Shown: positions 15,517-25,327 of the stretch, piece after piece
How the letters are laid out: each line of letters opens with the position of its first letter
Numbering within the stretch: the first letter of the stretch is position 1
Assembly (NCBI GenBank): GCA_016718265.1
Contig: JADKDZ010000008.1
Span: forward strand, 62,001-126,000
DNA from: Uliginosibacterium sp.
GTDB taxonomy: Bacteria > Pseudomonadota > Gammaproteobacteria > Burkholderiales > Rhodocyclaceae
Direction of reading: 5' to 3'
DNA length: 64,000 nt
The notes under the pieces: model-generated
Database searches by the model: none
Seen by the model: only the letters and a program-made list of their open reading frames with translations
What the model was told of the DNA's origin: nothing
Made by a program: the position numbers and the translations under genes

Positions 15517-15594
15517 GCTTTCTCATCCTTGAAAGAGTCTGGAAAAGCAGGATTCTTCGGTGCTGCCGTTGCACTGGTATTAATGTGGTTTTAC

Positions 15595-15624
15595 AAGTAA
15601 AAAAGCGGCCGGTTTCCCGGCCGC
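15595..15624 (-). terminator. Rho-independent terminator
   Basis: On the minus strand GCGGCCGG (15624-15617) and its complement (15612-15605) form a perfect 8-bp stem with a 4-base loop, followed by TTTTTT. It is 29 bases past the stop of the nucleotidase gene ending at 15653. Confidence 0.85.
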
Positions 15625-15652
15625 AAGTGCGGGATACCAGCCTTCAATGTCT

Positions 15653-17536
15653 TCAGGGCAAGTCTACAAAGCCCTGAGTGCTGTACTGGGCGACGGGCAG
15701 ACGCGCCAGCGTCGGATTCTTCCTGGCGTAGTTCATGAACGCATCGGCATAGTCAAGATAGGTGTTCTCACGCCGACCAGCCGTCACATTCTTGAGGGTC
15801 GTGTAAAGGTCGCCGCCGTCTGCGATGTAATCGATCACGATGGCGGTGTAAGTTGTCGCCAAGCCGATCGCGGTGTAGCTGCCATCCGCCAGCAGGACGT
15901 CCACATTGCTGACACGTTGGCCCTTGGCCTTGGTGAGGTCAGCCGTCCAGCGCAGACCAGCCGAATAGGGATAGGCGCCTGTGCTCTTGTTGACGACCAC
16001 ATTGTCGATGGCGTCTTCGAGTGCATTGACGACTTCCTGCCCGCTCAGGTTCAGGCGGACAAGCGTGTTCTTGAAGGGCAGCAGCGTATAGATTGTTGAC
16101 ACCGTGACATCCGCCGGGCGGATATCTGTACGGACGCCCCCGCCATTCAGCAAGGAGAAGTCGGCCTTGCCAAAAGTCTTGCCCTGCTCAAGGAAGGCTT
16201 GTGCGACGAGTTGCTGAATGTCGCCGCCATGGGCGATGACGCGACTTGCCTTGTTGCAGAGATCACCCAGCGAGGAGCGCGAGCTGTCGAGCTTGGTACC
16301 GGGTACGCGGCGCAGGCACAGTTCTTCCGTCGCCATGGCGACCTTGTTGGAGCCGAAAGCTGTCTTGGCGTCCGAGAAAGGTTTCAGCACTGCTGCCGCG
16401 GTCACCGAGGGCGTCACGATCCGCAGACTGCTCTGACTGGCGATGTCTGCGCGGATCGCGCTCAGATCGTCCGCCGTCAAGGCCGCGCCAGATGCCGCTT
16501 TGAAGTTCTCTCCGATCGTCACGTATGCCGTGCCGGCGCATTGGGTAACATCACCGCTGGCATCGAAGGACACATTCAGTTCGCCCAGTGCGTGGGAGTA
16601 CTGCCAGGCCTGCACCACGCAGACCTGCTTGCCGTCCTTGTTGCTGACGACTGTCGGGTAGGCGCCGGACGGCGTCAGGCCGAAGTTGGCCAGTCCGGCA
16701 TCGCCCAGCAGGGTGTGGGAGTCGCCGCCGACGATGACGTCCACGCCCGAGATCCTCGCCGCCATGTCTTTGTCGATGTCATAGCCCTGGTGCGTCATCA
16801 GAATGATCTTGTTGACGCCAGCGGCTTTGAGCTTGTCGATCTCGGCTTGGGCAGCGCTCACTTCACCGAGGAACTCCGTGGTGGCATCCGGGCGTGACGA
16901 AGTCTTGGTCTTGAGCGACACGGTAAGCCCGACGATCCCGATCTTTTGCCCTTGGCGGGTCATGACCGCAGAGGGCTTCAGGTAGTCGGTGGCCGTGGTC
17001 TTGGCCAGCGCCGATACGCCGAGCTGGGGCTTGATGTTGGCGCTCAGTACTTCGGTCTTGCAGGTGCTGGCGCGCAGGTAATCCAGGAAAGTCTTCAGAT
17101 TGCTGTCGCCCATGTCGAATTCGTGATTGCCGGGGATGAAGGCGTCGAAGCAGACCGCATTCATCATGGCTGCGTCTGACTTGCCGTTGTCCAGCGTGTA
17201 GTACAGATCGCCGGTGATGGCGTCGCCCGCATGCAGCTTGAGCACGTTGTCCTTGCCAGCGCTCAGCGATTCCATCAGCGCGGCCACCCGCGTAAAGCCG
17301 CCTCGCTCCACATTGACGGCGCGTCGCGCACCACTCGCCGTCATCAGACTGAACGAGGCGGTCTCGGCATCCAGCCGCGAGTGATGGTCGTTGACATGCA
17401 GCACGGTCAGCGTCATCGGCTGGCCGGAGGCTTGCGTCGTGGTGGCACTGCCGCCAGAACTGCCGCAGGCGGCCAGGCCGACAAGGCTGAGTGCGGCGAG
17501 CGCTACCGCGAAGGGTCTTTTCTTGAAGCTGAACAT
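15653..17536 (-). CDS. Lipoprotein 5'-nucleotidase family protein
   Basis: The 627-residue product is a second exported nucleotidase of the calcineurin-like/5'-nucleotidase family, only distantly similar to its neighbour. The signal peptide ends in LAAC (Cys near 24), followed by a Gly/Ser/Thr-rich tether. The catalytic domain shows 'VLHVNDHHSRLD', HAGDAITGD, GNHEFDMGD, 'ILMTHQGYDID' and GGDSHTLL; the C-terminal domain includes 'SLLNGGGVRTDI' near 470 and 'IADGGDLY'. It resembles NAD-nucleotidase/UshA-type enzymes. It is transcribed leftward and closed by its own terminator at 15595. Exact substrate is unknown. Confidence 0.9.
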   Translation of the reverse strand: MFSFKKRPFAVALAALSLVGLAACGSSGGSATTTQASGQPMTLTVLHVNDHHSRLDAETASFSLMTASGARRAVNVERGGFTRVAALMESLSAGKDNVLKLHAGDAITGDLYYTLDNGKSDAAMMNAVCFDAFIPGNHEFDMGDSNLKTFLDYLRASTCKTEVLSANIKPQLGVSALAKTTATDYLKPSAVMTRQGQKIGIVGLTVSLKTKTSSRPDATTEFLGEVSAAQAEIDKLKAAGVNKIILMTHQGYDIDKDMAARISGVDVIVGGDSHTLLGDAGLANFGLTPSGAYPTVVSNKDGKQVCVVQAWQYSHALGELNVSFDASGDVTQCAGTAYVTIGENFKAASGAALTADDLSAIRADIASQSSLRIVTPSVTAAAVLKPFSDAKTAFGSNKVAMATEELCLRRVPGTKLDSSRSSLGDLCNKASRVIAHGGDIQQLVAQAFLEQGKTFGKADFSLLNGGGVRTDIRPADVTVSTIYTLLPFKNTLVRLNLSGQEVVNALEDAIDNVVVNKSTGAYPYSAGLRWTADLTKAKGQRVSNVDVLLADGSYTAIGLATTYTAIVIDYIADGGDLYTTLKNVTAGRRENTYLDYADAFMNYARKNPTLARLPVAQYSTQGFVDLP

Positions 17537-17763
17537 GCTGGGTCGTCCCCCGTCAAAAGTGATCGACGGGATGCTAGTCGGCGGACGTGACAGCTACGTG
17601 AAGCTCAGCGCGGCAATCGGCGGAACCCGGAGCGGCTTGTACTTGAGCGCATCGGGGGCGAGGGCTCTGCACTATTGATCCGGCTTTGTGCATCGCTTTT
17701 CAAGCTGTTTGAGCGCCGAGTCGATAGGCCTCCCCACGGAGTGTTATCGATGCCGGGCAAGCT

Positions 17764-17794
17764 TGCCGGAAGATCGGTGTGGCGTCTTCCGGCA
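17764..17794 (-). terminator. Hairpin downstream of the frameshifted lipoprotein gene
   Basis: TGCCGGAAGA (17764-17773) and TCTTCCGGCA (17785-17794) form a perfect 10-bp stem with an 11-base loop, 16 bases beyond the stop at 17810. There is no T-run, so termination is only suggested by position. Confidence 0.45.
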
Positions 17795-17809
17795 GCGGCA
17801 GGTGGTGGC

Positions 17810-19857
17810 TTACTTCAGCTCGGCGGGCAGTTGCTGGAAGTATTCCACGCGCGAGATGAAGAACGTGGTGGTGTTGTCATACGCCGAGTTGCTCCAGCCC
17901 ATCAGGTAGCCGCGCTGCCAGGGTTGCAGGTCGGTGGGGCTGCCCACCCAGTTGGCTTCTGGGTGCGTGCCACGGGGGCGGGGGTCCATGTTTGCGTCAG
18001 TGATGTTGTGGATCTGGGTGTACTTGGCCTGGCCCTCGCGCCGCAGCCAGGTCTCCAGCACGCCATTCTTGGCCCCCGCGCTGGTCGAGAGCTTGGCGTG
18101 CACCATGACGTCGATGTACTTGCCGCGATCTGCCGAGGTGATGAAGGTGGAATGTGCCCATATGCCCGCCCATCACGGTGTAATTGCCGCTGGAGTAGTG
18201 AACGGCCAGATCGCTGCCCGTAGACGGTGGTGCCGTGCGGGGCATCTTTCGGCCAGAATTCGAGCGCCATACTGGAGCCAAGACCTTTCGAGGAGTAGCC
18301 GTCGGTCCAGAGTGCCATCAACTTGTTGTTGGTGCCCCACATCTGCCGGCCGGTACTGACCGCCGCTTCGTTGCGCGTCACGTTGTGCAGGTTGCCGACC
18401 CACACGCCGTTATCCCAGGCCGACGGCGGGTTGCGCAGGAAGATGCCGGTGGAGGGGACTTCGCCATAGGTGGCGAGCACGACGCCGGAGATGATGCCGA
18501 TCGTCGAGCCGTCTGCAGCGCGGACCTGGTCGCCTTTCTTCCAGTTCTGGATGGAAGCGGCCGGGATGTGGACCAAGGTGTCGAAACGGTGCTCGTAGTT
18601 CTGCGGGATGTGCAGGCGGAACTTCAGCCACAGGTTATTGCTCGGCGGCATGGTGAAGCGGTGCTCAGAGGTCATGTACTCACCGGGGCGCGCGGCCGGA
18701 TAGGTGAATTCCATGCCTTTGGCTGCGGTGCCGGGCACCGGCAAGACCGCCCAACCGGGGCTGTCGAACGACCAGCCGTTTTTCGGCGCTGGCGTGTTGC
18801 CGGCGCTGAAGTCGTAGCTCACCAGTGCACCTGCGCCACCCGACGAGCTGGAGCTGCTCGACGACGAACTGCTGCTCCCGCCACTCTGGACCACTGCTAC
18901 TGGACGAAGAGCTGGACTTCCCGCCACTGCTGCTCGAAGAGGACGACGAAGACGAGGATGAAGAGCTCGAACTGCTCGACGACGAACTCGACTTTCCGCC
19001 ACTGCTCGAAGAAGAGCTGGAAGAGCTGCTGAGACGAGCGGAAGAAGAACTCGAAGAGCTGGACTTGCCGCCACTGCTCGAAGAAGAACTCGAACTGGAG
19101 CTCGAACTGCTCGACGAACTCGAACTGCTCGGCACCGCCGCCACTGCCGTGCTCACCTGAATCGTCGCCGCCAGCGACACATTCCCTGAGGTGTCTCGCG
19201 CCCGTACCGTCACGGTGTAGCTCGTCGACGGGCGCAGGCCGCTCGCGGTGTAGTTCGTCGTGGTGCTGGTGAGGGAGGCGATCACCGTGCCGTTGAGCAG
19301 CACGTCGTAGACCGCCACCCCCGTATCGTCCGTGGCCGGCAGCCAGCTCAGGCTCAGACTGCTGGCGCTGATCTGTGTCGTGCGCAGGCTGCCCGGCGCC
19401 GTGGGCGCCTGGGTATCTCGCGCCGTCACCAAGGGCGGCACATTGATCACCAGCTCGCCTGACGCCGGCGACAGGTTTCCGGCCGCATCGCGTGCCTTCA
19501 CCTGATAGCGGTGCGTCGCATTCGGATTCACCGCCGTATCCAGAAACACCAGGGTATTGACACTCACACTGCCCAGAAAGCGCCCATCCCGATAAATGTC
19601 GTAAGCCGACACCCCCGGTCATCACTCGCCGCCCCACTTGAGCAGACGCTCGTCGCCGTCAGCCCCGAGAAGCCCAAGGCCTCCGGCGAACTCGGCGCCT
19701 GTGTGTCCGGCGTACTAAGCGACCCGCCTGAGCTGGAGCTCGTCGTCTGGTTCGGCACCGACTCCCCCGAAGACTCCGAACCGCCACCCCCGCCACAGGC
19801 GGCGAGAAAGAGCAGGGACGCGCAGAGCACACTGACACGACGGGGGAGAAACAGCAT
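17810..19857 (-). pseudogene. FN3 / polyserine lipoprotein gene with several frameshifts
   Basis: Read leftward from the ATG at 19857: a lipoprotein signal (LAAC followed by five Gly), a first FN3 domain (SSPEALGFSG...), a second FN3 (APGSLRTTQIS..., WLPATDDTGVAVYDV), a polyserine linker of about 90 residues broken by GGK, then a domain of about 310 residues (LVSYDFSAGNT, GWAVLPVPGTAAKGMEFTYP, FRLHIPQNYEHRFD, 'MALEFWPKDAPHGT', ending ISRVEYFQQLPAELK). That last part looks like a concanavalin-like beta-sandwich seen in polysaccharide-active enzymes, but I cannot name the family. The frame breaks near 19620 (G-run), near 18893 (end of linker), near 18190-18230 and again near 18150. Either the gene is decaying or the assembly has indels here. 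An intact relative lies at 39813. Confidence 0.75.
18840..19130 (-). repeat. Polyserine-encoding low-complexity tract
   Basis: About 290 bases of near-tandem serine codons (minus strand TCG/AGC/AGT/TCT mixes) are punctuated by GGCGGAAAGTCC-like units encoding GGKS. Synonymous codon variation shows selection for the serine string, not a simple nucleotide repeat. All three minus-strand frames remain partly open, which makes frameshifts here hard to notice. Confidence 0.85.
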
Positions 19858-20510
19858 GACCAGACCTCACTGCGTGATAAGCACGCGCAAACATGAACGA
19901 AGACATCGACAGACCAACCCATGAAGACAGCGCCAGTCAGGATCCTTGGCGCCCAATCCGGTTGATTTTCGATTGACGGCCATGCTAAGGCGGCCTTAAG
20001 GGCAGCGTGCTACCGCTGGTCGGGAAACGACAATGGCATTTGTAATGCTTGGTTTTTTGGTAAAATGCGGCGACCACGCTCGTAGTTGATCGGCACGTGG
20101 GCGCAAGCCATTCGCACCCGCACCACCCCTGAAGTCGCTGCCCGCAGAGCCGCTTCCAGATTGGGTCTACAGAGGGGTGTCTGGAGAGGCTTGCGGGGTG
20201 AGGGTTTGCGAGGAGCTTTGCAGGGGCGGGCGTCGCTCGCCTGGGTACTCAAATGTGGCGCCAGGCTCCCAGGGCGTCGATGCGCTGTGCCTTGTATTCA
20301 AGTGTCGTCACCGCGCTCGAATCGGCGAAAGCTGGATTCCGCAGGCTCTGAATCACCATGACGGACGCCGGCTACTGTCGATAGACGTCGCATCCCTTTT
20401 GCGCAGCATGCCTCAAGGCATGGCGTCAAAGTCCATGATTGAGCCCTGTGGGCCGCGATGCGCCCCGACGACTCGCATCGTTTCTGCGTGGGTTAAGATT
20501 CAGCCGCTGA
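19858..20510. other. Intergenic region between divergent genes
   Basis: These 650 bases between the frameshifted lipoprotein (leftward) and pqiA (rightward) hold no convincing gene; open frames here are Arg/Pro/Ala-rich shadows. An AT-richer patch near 20037-20066 contains TTGTAA and TAAAAT 15 bases apart on the plus strand, a weak promoter candidate but 450 bases from pqiA. The pqiA start region (20485-20510) has no strong promoter. Confidence 0.5.
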
Positions 20511-21827
20511 ATGAAGGTGTATTGCTGTGAGCGTAACGTGACCTCCCTGCCTCTTGATGTCGAGCCCCTGGTGGCTTGTACACATTGCGATCTGATCCAC
20601 CGCGATACGGCGCTGCCCGCGCACGGGCAGGCGCTGTGTACGCGCTGCGGGGCGGAGTTGTACGGAGCGGGAACACATTCGGTCGATCACGCGCTGGCGC
20701 TCGCGCTGGGGGCGGCCGTGCTGTGTGTGCTGGCGAATCTGTTTCCCCTGATCCGCTTCAATTTGCAAGGGGTGGATGCCACCACCACGATTGTGGGCGC
20801 GGTGTGGGTCATGGCCCAGCGTGGCATGGTCGTGCTGGCGGCGCTGCTTGCCTGGGCTGCAGTGCTGGCGCCGGCAATCATGCTGTCGGGCATGCTGTAT
20901 GTGTTGCTGCCCTTGCGCCTGGGGCGCCGGATGCCAGGCTTCGCGCGGGCAATGCGGCTGGTGCGGGCCATGCAGCCGTGGGTGATGATCGAGGTGTTGA
21001 TGCTTGGCGTGCTGGTGTCCTTCGTCAAGCTGGATAAGACTGGCGCGGTGGAGGCAACGGCAGGCGCCTGGCTGGGGGTGGCGCTGATGCTGGTGCTGGC
21101 GGGGTTAGGGGTGGCATTCGAGCCGCGGATGGTCTGGCGAAGTCATGATGCGCTGCGCGTGCCGGTTCCGCCGGATGTGCGTGCGCAGGCTTGCCCGGAT
21201 ACGGCTTCCGCGGCGGCAAGCGATCTCGCGGTCTGCAAGGTGTGTGGGCTGATCAGCGGCGCTCACGGGGGCGGGCAGCGCTGCGCGCGCTGCGGCGCGG
21301 CGCTGCACCTGCGGCAGCCACAGAGTCTGAGCCGATGTCTGGCGCTGCTGCTGACGAGCCTGATGGTGTATTTTCCGGCGAACCTCTGGGTCATCATGGA
21401 GACCGAGTCGGCCTTCAGCGTGCGGCAGGATACGATCATGAGCGGGGTGATCTTTCTGTGGCGCGAGGGATCGCAGGATCTGGCGGTGATCGTGTTCGTT
21501 GCCAGCGTGGTGGTGCCGCTGCTCAAGATTCTGGCGCTGGGCGTCTTGCTGGCCTGTGTGCGTTGGCAGTGGCCCGTGCCGCGTGTTCAGCAGGCGCGGC
21601 TCTACCGGCTGGTGGAGATCGTGGGCAAGTGGTCGATGCTGGATCTGTTCGTGATTGCATTGCTGACGGCGGTGGTGGATTTCGGCAGCATGGCGGCTGT
21701 CCGCCCCGGGCCCGCGGCGATTGCATTTGGTGCGGTGGTCGTGCTGACGATGCTGGCTGCCTCGGCGTTTGACCCGCGATACCTATGGGATGCGCAGGAC
21801 TCTGGTTTGAAAGGCAGGCATGGCTGA
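20511..21827 (+). CDS. pqiA: Paraquat-inducible protein A, inner-membrane component of the Pqi lipid-transport system
   Basis: PqiA (438 residues) is the multi-pass inner-membrane partner of the MCE protein PqiB, part of a proposed trans-envelope lipid conduit. It has the duplicated PqiA architecture: each half starts with a cytoplasmic zinc ribbon (CTHCDLIHRD...CTRCGAELYG near residues 23-50; CKVCGLI...CARCGAAL near 243-265) followed by four membrane helices. 'VVLAALLAWAAVLAPAIML' in half one and 'VVVPLLKILALGVLL' in half two are the conserved segments. The ATG at 20511 has no strong ribosome site and an in-frame GTG at 20538 is possible. It overlaps pqiB by 8 bases. Confidence 0.93.
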   Translation: MKVYCCERNVTSLPLDVEPLVACTHCDLIHRDTALPAHGQALCTRCGAELYGAGTHSVDHALALALGAAVLCVLANLFPLIRFNLQGVDATTTIVGAVWVMAQRGMVVLAALLAWAAVLAPAIMLSGMLYVLLPLRLGRRMPGFARAMRLVRAMQPWVMIEVLMLGVLVSFVKLDKTGAVEATAGAWLGVALMLVLAGLGVAFEPRMVWRSHDALRVPVPPDVRAQACPDTASAAASDLAVCKVCGLISGAHGGGQRCARCGAALHLRQPQSLSRCLALLLTSLMVYFPANLWVIMETESAFSVRQDTIMSGVIFLWREGSQDLAVIVFVASVVVPLLKILALGVLLACVRWQWPVPRVQQARLYRLVEIVGKWSMLDLFVIALLTAVVDFGSMAAVRPGPAAIAFGAVVVLTMLAASAFDPRYLWDAQDSGLKGRHG

Positions 21828-23460
21828 TTTGCCCGAGAATTCCGGCAGTGATTTTCCAGCGGCGCAGGTTCGCCAGACCACTTTCTGGCAGCGCCTGCCG
21901 CTGGTATGGCTGATACCCTTGATTGCGCTTCTCGCGGGCGGGTGGCTTGCGCTCAAGGCTTTGCGCGAGCAGGGGCCGGTGGTGACGATCAGCTTTCAGT
22001 CGGCAGAGGGGCTGGAGCCGGGCAAGACGAAGCTCAAGTTCAAGGAGCTGGATATTGGCCTGGTCAAGAAGGTCAGTCTTGCTGACGATCGCAGCCACGT
22101 CGTGGTGACGGCCGAGATGTCGCGGAGCGCGGCGGACATGATGGTGGATGACACGCGGTTCTGGGTTGTGCGGCCGCGGGTGGCGAATGGCGGGGTGAGT
22201 GGGCTGGATACGCTCTTGTCAGGGGCATACATCGGTGTGGATGTGGGTAGCAGCACCAAGGCGCGGGACAGTTTCGCCGGACTTGAGGTGCCTCCCGTCC
22301 TGACAGCGCATCGCGAGGGACGCCTGTTCAGTTTGCGTGCACGGGATCTGGGGTCGCTGAGTTACGGGACGCCGGTGTACTTCCGGCGGATCGAGGTTGG
22401 CGAGCTGGTGGCCTATCAGCTCGACCGGGATGGCAGCGGGATTACTGCGCAAGTCTTTGTCCATGCTCCTTATGATCAGTACGTCACGCCAGAAACCCGT
22501 TTCTGGCATGCCAGCGGGCTGGACATCTCGGTGGACGCTGCCGGGGTCAAGATGCACACGCAGTCGTTGTCATCCGTGCTGCTGGGAGGCATTGCGTTTG
22601 GTAATGGCGGCAAGCCGGTCGCACAGGCGGCGCCTGACAACGCAAGCTTCCTGCTGGCTGATTCACGTGAAGAGGCCTTCAAGCCCGACGAGAGCGTGAT
22701 CGAGGAGTTCGAGATTGTCTTCAACGAGTCCGTCCGCGGCCTGAAACCCGGCGCCGAGGTCAATTTTCGTGGGGTGGCCGTGGGCGAAGTTGTCAGTATC
22801 GACATGCGCTATGACCGCAAGCGCCGCAGCCTGAACGTACCCGTCCTGATCCAGTTGTATCCGGAGCGGATGCGCTCCTTGTGGCCGGAAGGGGGCAGTG
22901 GTCCGCAGGCGATCCAGGTACGCCACCGCGTGTTCAGTGAGTTCGTCGAGTCGGGTTTGCGGGCGCAGTTGCGCACCGGCAGTCTGCTGACGGGACAGCT
23001 CTACGTGGCCTTGGAGTTCTTCCCGAAACTTCCGCGCCAGTCGATTGACTGGGCACGTGTACCGCCGACCTTGCCCACGACCCATGGCGACCTGCAAGCT
23101 TTGCAAGATACCCTGGCCAGCATTGCGGCAAAGCTGGACAAGATTCCCTTCGAGCAGATCAGCGCCGATCTGCACAAGGCGCTGCAGTCGCTGGACAAGA
23201 CCCTGAAAGATGCCGATGCGCTCGTGGGCCGGCTCGATGGCGAGATCGCGCCGGAGATCAAGGCCACCCTGGCCGCTGCCCGACAGACCTTTGCCACGGC
23301 GGAGCAGACGATGGCGAACCAGTCGCCGTTGCAGCAGGAGTTGCAGGGCAGCTTGCGCGAGGTATCGCGAGCGGCGCAGTCGGTGCGGGAAGTGATGGAT
23401 TATCTGGACCGCCATCCTGAAGCCCTGCTGCGCGGAAAAATCGAGGAGAAGGCGCAATGA
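21820..23460 (+). CDS. pqiB: MCE-domain protein PqiB
   Basis: The 546-residue PqiB is anchored by one N-terminal transmembrane helix (LVWLIPLIALLAGGWLALKA, residues about 27-46). Three MCE domains follow: the first starts VVTISFQSAEGLEPGKTKLK, the second 'RLFSLRARDLGSLSYGTPVYF', the third 'IVFNESVRGLKPGAEVNFRG'. The C-terminal 110 residues are predicted coiled coil (LQALQDTLASIAAKLDKIPF and onward). In E. coli the homologue forms a syringe-like hexamer bridging the periplasm. The gene overlaps both neighbours (8 bases with pqiA, 4 with pqiC), so stoichiometric expression is likely. Confidence 0.95.
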   Translation: MADLPENSGSDFPAAQVRQTTFWQRLPLVWLIPLIALLAGGWLALKALREQGPVVTISFQSAEGLEPGKTKLKFKELDIGLVKKVSLADDRSHVVVTAEMSRSAADMMVDDTRFWVVRPRVANGGVSGLDTLLSGAYIGVDVGSSTKARDSFAGLEVPPVLTAHREGRLFSLRARDLGSLSYGTPVYFRRIEVGELVAYQLDRDGSGITAQVFVHAPYDQYVTPETRFWHASGLDISVDAAGVKMHTQSLSSVLLGGIAFGNGGKPVAQAAPDNASFLLADSREEAFKPDESVIEEFEIVFNESVRGLKPGAEVNFRGVAVGEVVSIDMRYDRKRRSLNVPVLIQLYPERMRSLWPEGGSGPQAIQVRHRVFSEFVESGLRAQLRTGSLLTGQLYVALEFFPKLPRQSIDWARVPPTLPTTHGDLQALQDTLASIAAKLDKIPFEQISADLHKALQSLDKTLKDADALVGRLDGEIAPEIKATLAAARQTFATAEQTMANQSPLQQELQGSLREVSRAAQSVREVMDYLDRHPEALLRGKIEEKAQ

Positions 23461-24029
23461 GTGGGCTCAAGCGAAGGCGTGTGTGGGTGCTGGCAGGGCT
23501 GCTTGGCTTGCTCGGTTGTGCGTCACCGCCTAGCCGGTTTCACACGCTTGACGCCGTGGCCGAGCGGGTGGCGCAGCCGGAGCGCCCGACGACGATTCTG
23601 GTGGCGCAAGTTGGCATACCGCCGCGCGTGGATCGGCGGCAGTTGGTGCTGGGCGTCGGGCGCGTGACGATTGAGGAGTTTGAACGCTGGGCGGCACCTT
23701 TGCGGGACGAAATCGGCCGTGCGCTCGCGCTGAATCTTTCGCGTCAGTTGGGCGCGAGCCAGGTCGCCGCCTGGCCGCAGAATCTGATCGCTGACCCGGA
23801 TCTGCAGGTGTTTGCGGATTTTGCCCGCTTTGAGTCGCAGCCCGGTGTCGTAGCGCTCTGCGAGGTGCGCTGGCGCGTGCGCGACCGGCAAGGCAAGACC
23901 CTCGCAAGCGGAAGCCGGACGTATGAGACCCAACCCGAAGACGCCCGGCTCACAAGCCTGACGATGGCGCACAACCGCAACCTGGCAGCTTTGGGGGCGG
24001 ACATCGCCGCGGCGCTTCGGGCACCTTGA
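23457..24029 (+). CDS. pqiC: PqiC outer-membrane lipoprotein
   Basis: The 190-residue product belongs to the PqiC/YmbA family (DUF330). The signal peptide ends in LLGC (Cys near residue 21), then 'SPPSRFHTLDAV', the family's start of the mature domain, and 'ILVAQVGIPPRVDRRQLV' and 'RWAAPLRDEIGRALALNLS', also family-typical. It would sit at the inner face of the outer membrane and receive the PqiB needle. The ATG overlaps the pqiB stop (ATGA). Three consecutive, overlapping genes indicate a complete pqiABC operon. Confidence 0.93.
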   Translation: MSGLKRRRVWVLAGLLGLLGCASPPSRFHTLDAVAERVAQPERPTTILVAQVGIPPRVDRRQLVLGVGRVTIEEFERWAAPLRDEIGRALALNLSRQLGASQVAAWPQNLIADPDLQVFADFARFESQPGVVALCEVRWRVRDRQGKTLASGSRTYETQPEDARLTSLTMAHNRNLAALGADIAAALRAP

Positions 24030-24120
24030 GCGCGAGGGAGCGGCCACTGCGCCCGGTTCTCTTGCATGGCGACGTCGAGCAAGTGTGTCCGGTGCGCTGT
24101 GACGTGGCAGAATCGCGGCC

Positions 24121-25293
24121 ATGATTCCGTCCGATGAATTCGACATTCTGATCATTGGCGCTGGCCTGGCCGGCGCGAGTCTGGCGTGTGCCTTGCGCGG
24201 GAGCCGGTTTCGCGTGGGCGTGCTGGAGGCAGCGCAGACACCTTGCCTGGCAGAGGGCTGGGATGCGCGGATCTACGCCATCAGCCCGGCCAATGTGGCT
24301 TTTCTCACCCGGACGGGCGCTTGGCCGCGTCTGGAGGTACAGCGCATGCAGGCAGTCTCGCGCATGGATGTGCGGGGTGATCGCGGTGGGCGCCTGCAGT
24401 TCTCGGCCTACGATGCCGGTGTCGATGCACTGGCACATATCGTCGAAAGTAATCGTCTGGCGGGCGCATTGCGGGAGGCCGTTCAGGGGGCTGCCGGTCT
24501 GAGCTTCATACCGGGGCAAGCTGCCAGGCTGAGTCTGGAAGAAGCGGGGGCTCGGGTGAATCTCACCGACGGCCGCGTACTCCGGGCCGCGCTGGTGGTC
24601 GGCGCGGATGGCGCGCAATCCTGGACCCGTGCTGCGGCGGGCCTGCGTGCGACGACCCATTCGTATGACGAGCTTGGCGTGGTGGCGAATTTTGCGTGCG
24701 AGAAGCCGCACCGTGCGACGGCCTATCAGTGGTTTCGCGCGGACGGGATACTGGCTTATTTACCCTTGCCCGCGAACCAGATCTCGATCGTCTGGTCTAC
24801 CCCCGAGGCGCATGCGCGAGAGTTGCTGGGTCTGAGTCATGAGGCGCTGGCAGCACGGGTGGCCGAGGCCGGGGAGCATGTGTTGGGGGGATTGCGTGTC
24901 CTGACGCCTGCTCAGGGTTTCCCGCTCCGCCAGTTGCGGACCTCTGCCGTCGTGGCACCGCGGCTGGCCTTGATCGGTGACGCGGCACATGGCGTACATC
25001 CGCTGTCCGGTCATGGCATCAACCTGGGTTTTCAGGATGCTGCGGCCCTGAGTGAGGTTTTGCAGGCCGCGCCGGCCGGGCGTGACCTCGGTGACATGCG
25101 GGTTCTGCAGCGCTATGCCGCGATGCGTGCCGAGGAGACCTGGATGATCCAGCGCTTCACGCATGGTTTGCATGAATTGTTTCGCCCGGGCTTTGCGCCG
25201 CTGTCATGGCTGCGCAATGCCGGGATGGATGTGGCCGGGAAGATCCCGCTCCTGCGCAGCATGGCAGTCCGCTATGCCGCAGGATTGTGGTAA
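24121..25293 (+). CDS. UbiH/UbiF/COQ6-family FAD monooxygenase
   Basis: This 390-residue flavoprotein is a ring hydroxylase of the ubiquinone-biosynthesis family. It has the N-terminal FAD dinucleotide motif (IIGAGLAGASLACAL), the family block 'GWDARIYAISPANVAFL' near residue 47, 'VVGADGAQSWTR' near 160, and the second FAD motif 'LIGDAAHGVHPLSGHGINLG' near 285. Which ring position it hydroxylates (UbiH, UbiF, UbiI or UbiM type) cannot be settled from sequence by eye. It starts at the ATG at 24121, 91 bases after pqiC, and ends just before the DsbC-like gene, a neighbour pairing seen in other betaproteobacteria. Confidence 0.9.
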   Translation: MIPSDEFDILIIGAGLAGASLACALRGSRFRVGVLEAAQTPCLAEGWDARIYAISPANVAFLTRTGAWPRLEVQRMQAVSRMDVRGDRGGRLQFSAYDAGVDALAHIVESNRLAGALREAVQGAAGLSFIPGQAARLSLEEAGARVNLTDGRVLRAALVVGADGAQSWTRAAAGLRATTHSYDELGVVANFACEKPHRATAYQWFRADGILAYLPLPANQISIVWSTPEAHARELLGLSHEALAARVAEAGEHVLGGLRVLTPAQGFPLRQLRTSAVVAPRLALIGDAAHGVHPLSGHGINLGFQDAAALSEVLQAAPAGRDLGDMRVLQRYAAMRAEETWMIQRFTHGLHELFRPGFAPLSWLRNAGMDVAGKIPLLRSMAVRYAAGLW

Positions 25294-25327
25294 TGGGCGG
25301 ATGAGCCTGCCTTTATGGAGAATAGTT

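Noticed and set aside
18840..19130. Repetitive tract that could be mistaken for a CRISPR or tandem-repeat array
   Set aside because: There are no constant repeats with unique spacers; it is serine-codon low complexity inside a coding sequence.
20010..20252. 80-codon minus-strand frame upstream of pqiA
   Set aside because: It is Arg/Pro/Ala-rich with no ribosome site and no motif; it behaves like intergenic GC-rich sequence.
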